A DNA stretch of 64,000 nucleotides from Thiobacillus denitrificans (GTDB lineage Bacteria > Pseudomonadota > Gammaproteobacteria > Burkholderiales > Thiobacillaceae): assembly GCA_020723405.1 (NCBI GenBank), contig DYIY01000001.1:186001-250000 (forward strand), in the 5' to 3' direction. Position 1 is the stretch's first letter. Each line of letters opens with the position of its first letter. The notes under the pieces are model-generated. The model worked only from the letters and a program-made list of their open reading frames with translations, was not told the DNA's origin and did no database searches. Positions 47,678 through 55,212 of this stretch are shown here, piece after piece. A program made the position numbers and the translations under genes.

Positions 47678-48339
47678 GTGTGCACCTGCTTCGCTAGGAC
47701 CACTCGCACCATCAGCCGCAACAACCAACGCGGAGCGGCCAGGAGGCGGCGATAAACCGACCACAGATCGGGAAGTCGGAAATCCGAACGTATAAGCGCG
47801 CCGAGTTCATGCCGCCTATGGACCGGGTCGCCGTCGCCGCGTCGGCCGGTGTGGACCTTGTGCGGATCGTCGTCGGGGATCATATCGAGGAAGCTCACGG
47901 TGTCGCTCCAACGTTCGGCGTCCATCACCACCACGCGCTTGAGGATTTTCCAAGCGCCGTTACGGCGCTCGAATTCGTCCAGGTAGCGGCCCTGGTCCCA
48001 GATGTCGGTGAGCTTGCCGCTGCGCTTGAGGCGGTGGATCACAGACCAGTGGGTTTCGACCCAGGCGCGCTCGCCCTCCAGTTCGATCAGCGGGTTGCTG
48101 AGGGAATGGATGGAGAGCTCCAGTTGCGCCAGGATCGGAATCACATAGTCGGCAAAGTCCCAGCCACGGCCGCTGAAAAACCCGTGGTCGTCGCGGCCGT
48201 CAGGGTGGTAGCAGGATTTCAGCAGTTCTATGTCGCCGCGATCGACGGCGCGGCAATAGCGGTAGAGAACGTCGCGGATCTCTTCGCGGGCGACAAGTAC
48301 CTCAACATTGAGCTGGAGTTGTTCGAGATGGTGAGCCAC
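47674..48339 (-). CDS. NTF2/SnoaL-like domain protein
   Basis: A 221-residue protein starting at GTG 48339. The N-terminal 150 residues form a SnoaL-like (NTF2 fold) domain: AREEIRDVLYRYCRAVDRGDIELLKSCYHPD, then HGFFSGRGWDFADYVI, ETHWSVIHRLKRSGKL, GRYLDEFERRNGAWKILKRVVVMD. This sequence type is common among putative dehydratases and the small subunits of steroid- or aromatic-degrading systems. The C-terminal end is hydrophobic and basic (LRLMVRVVLAKQVHT). First gene of the cassette and coupled to the AraC regulator. Substrate unknown. Confidence 0.85.
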   Translation of the reverse strand: MAHHLEQLQLNVEVLVAREEIRDVLYRYCRAVDRGDIELLKSCYHPDGRDDHGFFSGRGWDFADYVIPILAQLELSIHSLSNPLIELEGERAWVETHWSVIHRLKRSGKLTDIWDQGRYLDEFERRNGAWKILKRVVVMDAERWSDTVSFLDMIPDDDPHKVHTGRRGDGDPVHRRHELGALIRSDFRLPDLWSVYRRLLAAPRWLLRLMVRVVLAKQVHT

Positions 48340-48635
48340 GATATTCTTCGCTGCTTTTATGTGCGATGACCTATCCTAAGCGGCTGGTCTCTCTCATGCT
48401 TGTATTGATGCGCCACCAACGAGGCGCAATCGCTCAAATTCACCAAGAGTGAAATCAGAGGATTTGGCGAATTCTTAATGGGTGACAGCTTACGGTCAAT
48501 TTTTGCCCTAGTTTGTCGAGTCTTGAAGCGGCGGCTTTGGCCGACTTGCTGCCAAAACCCAGGATGCAGACAGCGCCGTCACGCCCCCTCTCGACCGCAG
48601 CACCCCCTCCCGCAGGCCCTACTCCCCCACCCCGA
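48340..48635. other. Junction region between the cassette and fliO
   Basis: A 296-bp non-coding stretch. It holds the promoter region of the cassette (48340-48480, AT-richer) and the right inverted-repeat arm at 48524-48553. GC-rich text resembling the host resumes at about 48560. No gene or clear terminator is seen. Confidence 0.5.
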
Positions 48636-49046
48636 TCACCCCGGCCGGCGGGGAATCAGGTCCTTGAGCTTGTCGGCAAACCCCGGCAGGGGTTCGTGGG
48701 GCGACGGCGTGTAGTTGGCGGGCCGGGGCAGGGTGTGCAGGGTGTTGACCTGGCCGCCGCCGACGCCGAGGAGGAGCCAGGTGTCGCCCACTTCCACCAC
48801 CACCAAGCGTTCCCGGGGGCCGAGCATGACGCCGCCCACCACCTTGACGGCGCCCTGGGCACCGGATTGGCCGGGGGAGAAGCGGCGCAGGAACCAGAAG
48901 AAGGCGGCCAGGGCAGCCAGGACGATGATCAGGCCCACCAGGCCTTGCAGGAGGGCGCTGCCGGTGGAGACGGCGGGGGGGTCCGCCGCCAGGGCGACGG
49001 CGGGCAGAAGGTAGGACAGGAGGCCGGCGAAACGCGCCGGCGTCAT
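48636..49046 (-). CDS. fliO: Flagellar biosynthesis protein FliO
   Basis: A 136-residue protein needed for FliP stability and gate assembly. It has a signal-like N-terminus (RFAGLLSYLLPAVALAADP), one transmembrane helix (LLQGLVGLIIVLAALAAFFWFLRRF) and the small FliO domain (VKVVGGVMLGPRERLVVVEVGDTWLLLGVGGGQVNTLHTL). Start ATG 49046, with a 4-bp overlap with fliN. It is the last of the fliJKLMNO run; fliP lies beyond the inserted cassette. Confidence 0.93.
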   Translation of the reverse strand: MTPARFAGLLSYLLPAVALAADPPAVSTGSALLQGLVGLIIVLAALAAFFWFLRRFSPGQSGAQGAVKVVGGVMLGPRERLVVVEVGDTWLLLGVGGGQVNTLHTLPRPANYTPSPHEPLPGFADKLKDLIPRRPG

Positions 49047-49528
49047 CGGTTGAGCCGGCGCAGCCGCTCGGCGGGGCTGATGATGTCGGTGAGGCGGATG
49101 CCGAACTTGTCGTTCACCACCACGACTTCGCCCTGGGCGATGAGGCAGCCGTTGACCAGCACGTCCATGGGCTGGCCGGCCAGGCCTTCCAGTTCCACGA
49201 CGGAGCCCTGGGCCAGTTGCAGCAGGTTGCGGATGGCGATCTTGGTGCGGCCCAGTTCCACGGTGAGTTGCACCGGGATGTCGAGGATCAGGTCCAGGTT
49301 GTTGGCGGCCGGCGGCACGGAATCCGGGCTCAGGCTGGGGAAGATGTCGGCCTTCTGGGGGGCGGGTGCGGCGGCGGCGGCCTTGTCGTGGGCCTCTTGT
49401 TCCGCCAGGGCGGCGCCCCAATCGTCGTCCCCGCCTCCTGCCGGGGCGGCGGCGGTCTCCTGTTCAGCCAAGGCGGCTGCCCAGTCGTCGGCGGAGATGT
49501 CGTCCTGCTTCTGCGCTTCCTCGCTCAT
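49043..49528 (-). CDS. fliN: Flagellar motor switch protein FliN
   Basis: A 161-residue C-ring protein. The first 75 residues are acidic and Ala/Asp-rich (DDWAAALAEQ appears twice, a small duplication). The C-terminal SpoA domain reads LILDIPVQLTVELGRTKIAIRNLLQLAQGSVVELEGLAGQPMDVLVNGCLIAQGEVVVVNDKFGIRLTDI. Start ATG 49528, overlapping fliM by 4 bp; a longer frame would run into fliM. It forms the base of the switch ring and binds the export ATPase complex. Confidence 0.96.
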   Translation of the reverse strand: MSEEAQKQDDISADDWAAALAEQETAAAPAGGGDDDWGAALAEQEAHDKAAAAAPAPQKADIFPSLSPDSVPPAANNLDLILDIPVQLTVELGRTKIAIRNLLQLAQGSVVELEGLAGQPMDVLVNGCLIAQGEVVVVNDKFGIRLTDIISPAERLRRLNR

Positions 49529-50523
49529 GGCCTGCTCCCGATGTGGGATAGCTGGTCCTGGCCTTGCAGGACCTGGTCGATCTTGAGGGCCAATTGTCCA
49601 CTCTTTTGTCCGTAATGGCACTTGAACAGGGGCACACCGTCCACCTGGGCGACCACGGCTTCAGGCAGATCCAGGGAAATCACGTCGCCCACGTTCAGGT
49701 CCACGATCTGGCGCAGGGTCACGGCGGTCTGGCCCAGGTTGGCCACCAGTTCCACTTCGGCGTCCTGGACCTGGAGCTTCATCTGGGAGACCCAGCGCTC
49801 GTCGGCCTCGGCCCGGTCGGCCTGCATGGTGCTGGTGAGCTGGTCGCGGATGGGTTCGATCATGCTGTAGGGCACGCAGACGTGGAAGTCGCCGCCCCCT
49901 GAGCCCAGTTCGATGTTGAAGGTGCTCACCACGACCACTTCGGTGGGGGTGGCGATGTTGGCGAACTGGGTGTTCATCTCGGAGCGGATGAACTCGAAGC
50001 TGATGGGGTAGATGGTTTCCCAGGCCTTGCGCATTTCCTCGAAGACCACTTCGAGGATCTTCTTGATGATGCGCTGTTCGGTGGGGGTGAAGTCCCGGCC
50101 TTCCACGCGCATGTGGTAGCGGCCGTCGCCGCCGAACAGGTTGTCCACCACCAGGAAGACGAAGTTGGGGTCCAGCACGAACAGGGCGGTGCCGCGCAGG
50201 GGGTGCATGTGCACCATGTTCAGGTTGGTGGGCACCACCAGGTTGCGCACGAATTCGCTGTACTTGATGACCGTCACCGGTCCCACGGAAATCTCCGCCG
50301 AGCGGCGGATCAGGTTGAACAGACCGATGCGGAAATTGCGGGCGAAGCGTTCGTTGATGATCTCCAGGGTGGGCATGCGCCCACGGACGATGCGCTCCTG
50401 GCGACCGATGTCGTAGGTGCGAACGCCCGCCGCCCCGTTCTCGGCGCTGGCTTCCTCCGGCTCGCCGGTGACGCCGCGCAGCAGGGCATCAACTTCTTCC
50501 TGGGAGAGGATGTCGTCAGCCAC
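49525..50523 (-). CDS. fliM: Flagellar motor switch protein FliM
   Basis: A 332-residue C-ring protein and CheY-P target. The N-terminal CheY-binding peptide is LSQEEVDALLRG. The middle CheC-like domain includes the RNFRIGLFNLIRRSAEISVGPV and LRGTALFVLDPNFVFLVVDNLFGG stretches, and the C-terminal SpoA domain ends LFKCHYGQKSGQLALKIDQV. Full length and normal. It lies 21 bp after fliL. A CheY-like gene under a FliA promoter at 11599-12006 could encode a partner. Confidence 0.97.
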   Translation of the reverse strand: MADDILSQEEVDALLRGVTGEPEEASAENGAAGVRTYDIGRQERIVRGRMPTLEIINERFARNFRIGLFNLIRRSAEISVGPVTVIKYSEFVRNLVVPTNLNMVHMHPLRGTALFVLDPNFVFLVVDNLFGGDGRYHMRVEGRDFTPTEQRIIKKILEVVFEEMRKAWETIYPISFEFIRSEMNTQFANIATPTEVVVVSTFNIELGSGGGDFHVCVPYSMIEPIRDQLTSTMQADRAEADERWVSQMKLQVQDAEVELVANLGQTAVTLRQIVDLNVGDVISLDLPEAVVAQVDGVPLFKCHYGQKSGQLALKIDQVLQGQDQLSHIGSRP

Positions 50524-50544
50524 GAGTGTTCCGCCGTCTCCTCG

Positions 50545-51051
50545 CTACTGGATGATGAAGGCGCCGAACAGCACCTTCTTCACGCCCGTTTCCTTCTTCT
50601 TCAGTTCGAGCAGTTCGTTGATCTGATCCTTGATCTCCTCGGCCAGTTTGTCCTTGCCCTCCTGCTGGGAGAGTTCTTCCGCAGTCTTGCTGGAAAGCAG
50701 GCGGATCAAGGCGTCGCGCACTTCCGGCAGGCGGGTCTTGATCTTCTCCTGGATGGCCGGGTCTTCCAGCATGAGCTGCACGTCGGTCTGCAGGAAGCTT
50801 TCCTGGTCGGCCAGGTTGACGGTGAAGGTTTCCAGCTTTTCGTAGATGGGCGGATGCTCTTCATCGGCGTGGGCTTCTTCTTCGGCGTGCTCGCCTTCCT
50901 CCGCCTGGGGCTTGGAAAGCAGCAACCAGGCTGCCACGCCGCCACCGATGACCAGCACCGCCACTGCGGCGATGATGATGATCATGAGCTTGCCCTTGCC
51001 CTTTTTGGGAGCTTCGCCTTCCGCTGGTGCTGGTGCTTCCGCTTTAGCCAT
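50545..51051 (-). CDS. fliL: Flagellar basal body-associated protein FliL
   Basis: A 168-residue inner membrane protein that supports stator function near the motor. A Lys/Ala-rich N-terminus is followed by one helix (LMIIIIAAVAVLVIGGGVAAWLLL), an acidic linker rich in Glu and His (EEGEHAEEEAHADEEH) and the periplasmic FliL domain (YEKLETFTVNLADQESFLQTDVQLMLEDP, LPEVRDALIRLLSSKTAEELSQQEGKDKLAEEI). The His/Glu linker is longer than in E. coli. A 135-bp spacer with a possible sigma-54-like element precedes it, so it probably heads its own fliLMNO unit. Confidence 0.93.
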   Translation of the reverse strand: MAKAEAPAPAEGEAPKKGKGKLMIIIIAAVAVLVIGGGVAAWLLLSKPQAEEGEHAEEEAHADEEHPPIYEKLETFTVNLADQESFLQTDVQLMLEDPAIQEKIKTRLPEVRDALIRLLSSKTAEELSQQEGKDKLAEEIKDQINELLELKKKETGVKKVLFGAFIIQ

Positions 51052-51091
51052 GCCTGTCCCTTAAGCCGTCAGTCACAAAAAAATCACGTTA

Positions 51092-51109
51092 AAACAAAAT
51101 GTTTGCCAA
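51092..51109 (-). promoter_or_regulatory. Possible sigma-54-like element before fliL
   Basis: Minus strand reads TTGGC-N7-TTTGTT; the GG and GT are 10 bp apart, as in GG-N10-GC promoters, but the -12 dinucleotide is GT rather than GC. It lies about 40 bp before the fliL ATG, in an AT-rich 135-bp spacer. Weak evidence. Confidence 0.3.
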
Positions 51110-51186
51110 CCAAGCTTAAGTTCTTTATTACGACATGACAAGCCGATAGGCAAGTCCGAACAGGACATTGCCCTGAAAAAAGTGAC

Positions 51187-52302
51187 TCAGGCGTAGAGGT
51201 CCACCAGGCCGACTGCCAGGCGCCGGGTGGAGGGTGGGGCCTGGAGGCCGTCTGCGGAGGCGTTTCCGTTTCCGCCTCCATTGCCCTTCCGGGTTTCCCC
51301 TTCCCCGCCCTGGTTGAGGGTCTGGTCCCGCACCTGGGATTCACCCAACTGGATGCCCGCCTGGGCCATCAGCTCCTTCAATCTGGGCAGGGCCGATTCG
51401 ATGGCGTCCCGGACCACCGGGCTGGGGGAGAAGAATTGGGCGCCGGCCTCCCCGCTGGGGCTGACCGTAAGCCGCACCTCCAGATTGCCCAGTTGCGGCG
51501 GGTTCAGGCTCAACTCCGCCACCTGGGTCTGGCGGTTGGAAAGCCAGACCACTTTTTCGGCGAATTCCGCGGCGAATGCCGGGGTTTTCACCGGAGCTTC
51601 CACGGCCGCGTGAACCCGGGTTTCAACGGCGCGGGGCAACAGTTCTGCGGGCAGCCGGGTGAGCGGTGCATCGGATGAGGTCTGGGGCGAAGCAGTCATG
51701 GGCGTCAGGGTGGCCTCAAGAGAATCCACCACCGCAACCGCCTGGTCCTCCCCGGACTGGACAGCCGGTTCGCCGGCCGGCGGCAGCTTTTGCCCCGTCA
51801 CCTCCGGGGCCTCGGCAGCTTTTGCCGCAGGTTCCCGGGTTGGGTCCGGGCGATTCTCTGGTGCCTCGCCGTTGTGCCGGGCCAGCAGATGGGCCAACTT
51901 GCGGGTGGCTGACGTGACGTCCTCCCGGCCGGATTCCCCCGCTTCGCCCTGGGCCTCCACCGCGCCGGCCCCGGTCGGCAGGGCCATGGCCCCAGGCAGT
52001 ACGGGCTTGGCGTCGTCGCCGGTTGCCTGGACGAGCAGTTCCGCCGGCTCGGCACCGTCCGGCGTGGGGCGGGCCGGCTTGGACGACGCGGCCAGGTGGG
52101 CGGGCAGGAGCGGCTCGGCGTCTTCGGTGCCCGGGGCCGGGGCGACTGCGGTCTGGCCCACTTTGGCGCCATCCAGCCGGGCTGTGAAAGCTGCCAGGAA
52201 ATCGGCCAGCTTGCCGCCATGGCCACCCCCCTTGGCCGCCTTCTTGCCGCCATGCAATCCCGCCGCTTCAACCCCTTCCATGATCGCCGCGATGTCCACC
52301 AT
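51187..52302 (-). CDS. fliK: Flagellar hook-length control protein FliK
   Basis: A 371-residue secreted ruler protein. The N-terminal two thirds are low-complexity and Ala/Pro/Glu-rich. The C-terminal Flg_hook domain (about 245-335) contains KVVWLSNRQTQVAELSLNPPQLGNLEVRLTVSPSGEAGAQFFSPSPVVRDAIESALPRLKELMAQAGIQLGESQV, the typical switch domain. It sets hook length and triggers the change in export specificity. It follows fliJ by 61 bp and precedes fliL. Confidence 0.92.
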   Translation of the reverse strand: MVDIAAIMEGVEAAGLHGGKKAAKGGGHGGKLADFLAAFTARLDGAKVGQTAVAPAPGTEDAEPLLPAHLAASSKPARPTPDGAEPAELLVQATGDDAKPVLPGAMALPTGAGAVEAQGEAGESGREDVTSATRKLAHLLARHNGEAPENRPDPTREPAAKAAEAPEVTGQKLPPAGEPAVQSGEDQAVAVVDSLEATLTPMTASPQTSSDAPLTRLPAELLPRAVETRVHAAVEAPVKTPAFAAEFAEKVVWLSNRQTQVAELSLNPPQLGNLEVRLTVSPSGEAGAQFFSPSPVVRDAIESALPRLKELMAQAGIQLGESQVRDQTLNQGGEGETRKGNGGGNGNASADGLQAPPSTRRLAVGLVDLYA

Positions 52303-52363
52303 AGTCCGATCTCCACAGATATCGGAATGAACAAAGCAAGGGGCATGCCTGCCACCGGCGGGT

Positions 52364-52816
52364 TTACTTCAACGGACCCTCGGCGTGCAGATGACGGCGC
52401 AGGGCCGTCTCGTCGGTCTGGCGCTGGTCGCGCTTTTCTTCCCGGGCCAGTTCCCGGGCCTGATGGCGGCTGGCCAGGGTTTCGTAGGCTTTGACCTTGG
52501 CGCGCAATTCGAACCAACTGTCCTGGGCGGAGCGCCAGTGGGCCTGGGCCTTGTCGACTTCCTCGCCCTGCTGGCGGATGGCCAGATCCAGCTTGCCCAG
52601 GAAGACGTGGAAGTCCCGCAGCAGGTGGATTTCCATGCCTCGGGCACCGGAGCCGGTCAACCGTTGCTGGTATTCCCGTTTGAAGCCACCCAGTTCGTCC
52701 AACCTGGCCCGGGCGGCGTCCTCCCGTTTCTTCAGGATGCGCAGCAGACGCTCGGCAGCCTCCATGCGGTGGCGGGCATGATCCAACAGCACTTGCAGGG
52801 GAAAGGCCTTGGCCAT
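52364..52816 (-). CDS. fliJ: Flagellar export chaperone FliJ
   Basis: A 150-residue, highly helical coiled-coil protein, central stalk-like part of the flagellar export ATPase. Sequence features are MAKAFPLQVLLDHARHRMEAAERLL, then long Leu/Glu/Lys/Arg-rich helices, ending with a basic-acidic tail (ARELAREEKRDQRQTDETALRRH). The ATG at 52816 is preceded by trm112, not fliI, so the fliFGHI genes are elsewhere. FliJ family sequences are weakly conserved; identification rests on length, composition and position before fliK. Confidence 0.85.
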   Translation of the reverse strand: MAKAFPLQVLLDHARHRMEAAERLLRILKKREDAARARLDELGGFKREYQQRLTGSGARGMEIHLLRDFHVFLGKLDLAIRQQGEEVDKAQAHWRSAQDSWFELRAKVKAYETLASRHQARELAREEKRDQRQTDETALRRHLHAEGPLK

Positions 52817-52853
52817 GGCGGCGCGTCCCCGGGGCAGTCGGGTACCCGCCGCC

Positions 52854-53036
52854 TCAGGCGATCTCCTCGGTGTCTTCCAGTCGGCGGGCTTCTTCTTCCA
52901 GCATGACGGGGATGCCGTCGCGGATGGGGAAGGCCAGCCGGTCGGCCTTGCAGACCAGTTCACCCTCGGCCTTGCGATAGGCGAGGGGCCCCTTGCACAG
53001 GGGGCAGACGAGGATTTCAAGCAGCTTCGGGTCCAT
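52854..53036 (-). CDS. Trm112/YcaR-type small zinc-ribbon protein
   Basis: A 60-residue Trm112-family protein: [41 protein letters not shown]. It has one CxxC motif (CPLC), then Cys in LVCKADRL. The bacterial family commonly sits between lpxK and kdsB; here kdsB is absent and the flagellar genes follow. It overlaps the lpxK 3' end by 20 bp. Role unknown in bacteria; in other domains Trm112 activates methyltransferases. Confidence 0.92.
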   Translation of the reverse strand: MDPKLLEILVCPLCKGPLAYRKAEGELVCKADRLAFPIRDGIPVMLEEEARRLEDTEEIA

Positions 53037-54036
53037 GGCACGGCGCTTTCAACAGGTGATCAAGTAAAGGTTTTAGCCCCCCCTCCACCTCCGCGTCAAC
53101 CGCCAGGAACCAGCAGTCGTCCCGGGCGAAGGCCGCACATTTCACGGCGTCCTTCTCGGTCATGAGCACGGTGCCCGGGGGCAGGTCGGCGGCCACGTAG
53201 GCGTGGTGGTCGGGGAAGGGATGGGGGTCCACGTCCAGGCCCAGTTCGGCCAGGCGGCGGAAGAAACGTTGCGGATGGCCGATGCCTGCCAGGGCGTGGA
53301 CCCGGCCCCGGAAATGCCCGGCCGCCACCCGCCACTCGGGATGCACCAGGTTGACGAAGTGATGCCCCACCAGGGCCATGGCGAAACAGGGCACGGGGTA
53401 GTCCCCGGCGCAGCCCGGGCCGCCGTTGACCACCACGGCACTCACCGAGGCCAGGCGGGATATTGGTTCCCGCAGGGGCCCGGCGGGTAGGGGCAGGCCG
53501 TTGCCGAAGCCCCGTTCGCCGTCCACCACCACCAGTTCCACGTCCCGGGCCAGGGCCAGGTGTTGCAGGCCGTCGTCGGCCACCAGCACGTTGACTTCCG
53601 GGTGGGCGGCCAGCAGGGCCTGGCCCGCCTGGGCCCGGCGTCGGCCCACCCAGACCGGGGCGCCGCTGCGCCGGGCGATGAGCAGGGGTTCGTCGCCCAC
53701 CTGGTCGGCCGTGCTGTCGGCCAGAACCGGCCGAGGTACCCGGGTGTCGGCCCCGTGGCCCCGGCTGATGACGCCGGGTTGCCAGCCGGACCGGCGCAGC
53801 AGGTCCACCAGGGCCAGGGTCAGGGGCGTCTTGCCGGCTCCGCCGGCGGTCAGGTTGCCCACCACGATGACCGGCACCGGCAGCCGCTGGCTGGCCCGCA
53901 GGCCATGGCGATAGGCCAGCCGGCGCAGGCCGGCCAGCATGAAAAACAACAGGGAAAAGGGCAGCAGCAGGAGCACCGCCAGCCGCCAGCCGGCCGGACA
54001 GTCGCCGTACCAGCAGCGGGCCAGGCCCTGGCTCAA
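53017..54036 (-). CDS. lpxK: Tetraacyldisaccharide 4'-kinase
   Basis: Inner membrane enzyme that adds the 4'-phosphate in lipid A synthesis. It is 339 residues from the TTG at 54036 (TTGA overlap with the exbD stop). An N-terminal amphipathic/transmembrane helix ([21 protein letters not shown]) precedes the P-loop [20 protein letters not shown]. Later come [20 protein letters not shown], the [33 protein letters not shown] catalytic segment and the C-terminal FPDHHAYV block, typical of LpxK. No ATG fits. It is co-transcribed with exbB, exbD and trm112. Confidence 0.94.
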   Translation of the reverse strand: MSQGLARCWYGDCPAGWRLAVLLLLPFSLLFFMLAGLRRLAYRHGLRASQRLPVPVIVVGNLTAGGAGKTPLTLALVDLLRRSGWQPGVISRGHGADTRVPRPVLADSTADQVGDEPLLIARRSGAPVWVGRRRAQAGQALLAAHPEVNVLVADDGLQHLALARDVELVVVDGERGFGNGLPLPAGPLREPISRLASVSAVVVNGGPGCAGDYPVPCFAMALVGHHFVNLVHPEWRVAAGHFRGRVHALAGIGHPQRFFRRLAELGLDVDPHPFPDHHAYVAADLPPGTVLMTEKDAVKCAAFARDDCWFLAVDAEVEGGLKPLLDHLLKAPCHGPEAA

Positions 54037-54458
54037 GGCTGTTCGCCGCCGGGGCTCTGGGTGACGAAGGTCACCCGGGGGTAACCGGCGCGGCGGGCCG
54101 CATCCATGACCCGGATCACCGCCTGGTGGGTGGCCTGGGCGTCGGCGGAAATGACGATGACCGGATCCTTCTGTTCGCCGGCCGCCGTCTGCAGGGCGCC
54201 GATCAGGCTGTCCACCCCGCCGCCGGCCACGGCACTGCTGTTCACCTCGTAGCCCCCCTGGGCATCCACCCCCACGTTGATCTGGGTGGGCACTTCCTTG
54301 GGACTGTCGCCCTGGGCTTCCGGCAGGTTGATCTGCAACTCGGAAAAGCGGGCGTAGGTGGTGGTGACCATGAGGAAGATGAGGATCACCAGCAGCACGT
54401 CGATGAGGGGGATCAGGTTGATCTCCGGATCCTCGTGGCGGCGGCAACGGAAGTTCAT
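54033..54458 (-). CDS. exbD: ExbD/TolR-family biopolymer transport protein
   Basis: A 141-residue energy-transducing protein. The single N-terminal helix contains the functional Asp: INLIPLIDVLLVILIFLMVTTTYA. The periplasmic part reads LQINLPEAQ, NVGVDAQGGYEVNS and VIVISADAQATHQAVIRVMDAARRAGYPRVTFVTQSP. With the ExbB homologue immediately upstream it forms a proton-driven complex that powers outer membrane uptake or envelope constriction. No tonB is in the window. The placement exbB-exbD-lpxK is common in Betaproteobacteria. Confidence 0.94.
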   Translation of the reverse strand: MNFRCRRHEDPEINLIPLIDVLLVILIFLMVTTTYARFSELQINLPEAQGDSPKEVPTQINVGVDAQGGYEVNSSAVAGGGVDSLIGALQTAAGEQKDPVIVISADAQATHQAVIRVMDAARRAGYPRVTFVTQSPGGEQP

Positions 54459-54459
54459 G

Positions 54460-55068
54460 TTATTGCTTGCGCTCGCCGTGGACGGTTTCCACCAGGCGCA
54501 CGGCCTGCTGTTCCATCTCCACCAGATAGGCCTCCACCCGGCCGCGGAAGAAGCGGTAGAAGATCATGCTGGGAATGGCCACGATGAGACCGAAGGCGGT
54601 GTTGTACAGGGCCACCGAGATGCCGTGGGCCAGCACCGCCGGATTGCCGCCGGTGGGGGACTGGGAACCGAAGATCTCCACCATGCCGATCACCGTGCCC
54701 AGTAGACCCATCAAGGGGGCCACCGAGGCGATGGTGCCCAGGGTCATGAGGAAGCGCTCCAGGTCGTGGGCCACGGCCCGCCCGGCTTCCTCCAGGGATT
54801 CCTTCATGACTTCCCGGCTGGAATTCAGGTTGCGCACGCCGGCCACCAGAACCCGGCCCAGGGGCGAGCCTTCGGACAGGGCCCGCATCAGGTCGGGGTT
54901 GGCGCCATAGCGGCGCAGGTTGTCGAGGGTCTGGTCGAGCAGGTTGGGGGGGATGACCTGCTGGCGGCGCAGGGTGTACATCCGCTCGAAAATGATGGCC
55001 AGGGCCAGGACGGAGGCAATGATGAGGGGCCAGATGGGCCATCCGGCTGCTTCGATGAGGGCTAACAC
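54460..55068 (-). CDS. exbB: MotA/TolQ/ExbB-family proton channel protein
   Basis: A 202-residue membrane protein from the GTG at 55068 (AGAGG upstream). The first helix is WPIWPLIIASVLALAIIFERMYTL, and the conserved channel domain reads LERFLMTLGTIASVAPLMGLLGTVIGMVEIFGSQ, then VLAHGISVALYNTAFGLIVAIPSMIFYRFFRGRVE. ExbB and TolQ are not separated by sequence here; pairing with exbD and lpxK favours ExbB. The upstream frame can be extended for hundreds of codons, but this is the opposite strand of pcnB and is not coding. Confidence 0.93.
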   Translation of the reverse strand: MLALIEAAGWPIWPLIIASVLALAIIFERMYTLRRQQVIPPNLLDQTLDNLRRYGANPDLMRALSEGSPLGRVLVAGVRNLNSSREVMKESLEEAGRAVAHDLERFLMTLGTIASVAPLMGLLGTVIGMVEIFGSQSPTGGNPAVLAHGISVALYNTAFGLIVAIPSMIFYRFFRGRVEAYLVEMEQQAVRLVETVHGERKQ

Positions 55069-55154
55069 TCCCTTGGACCTCTTGGTCTGGAAAACGCGCG
55101 CTAATGTAGCCCCTGGGGGGGTTCCCGGCAAGCCGACCTCCGCCGGCCGGCGTG

Positions 55155-55160
55155 TATAAT
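55155..55160 (+). promoter_or_regulatory. Consensus -10 box for pcnB
   Basis: A perfect TATAAT lies 52 bp before the pcnB ATG, in the 144-bp divergent spacer with the exbB gene. No convincing -35 was seen. Confidence 0.4.
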
Positions 55161-55212
55161 CCGCCCCGCCCTCACGAGTCATCCCCATGAAAGAACAAGG
55201 ATTCCGGCGACC

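Larger units (their letters stand above)
45590..48560. mobile_element. Low-GC cassette inserted between fliO and fliP
   Basis: About 3 kb whose base composition is visibly lower than its surroundings; for example 46081-46140 is about 43% G+C, against roughly 68% in the flanks. It carries an NTF2/SnoaL-like gene, an AraC regulator, an alpha/beta hydrolase (all minus strand, same as the fli operon) and a decayed plus-strand gene end. It is bounded by an imperfect inverted repeat (GGCGG-N2-GTCGGCC at 45656 against GGCCGAC-N2-GCTGCC at 48541-48553). No integrase or transposase remains. Transfer is an inference from composition, content and the broken fliO-fliP order; exact borders are uncertain by about 50 bp. 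Confidence 0.7.

Noticed and set aside
48478-48714. Small plus-strand gene at the fliO border
   Set aside because: It runs antisense into fliO, has Arg/Pro/Ser-rich noise-like translation, and no family or SD.
51161-51180. FliA promoter on the plus strand
   Set aside because: GCCGATAG is a good -10, but the sequence 11 bp upstream does not match the -35, and it would face the 3' end of fliL from the wrong side.
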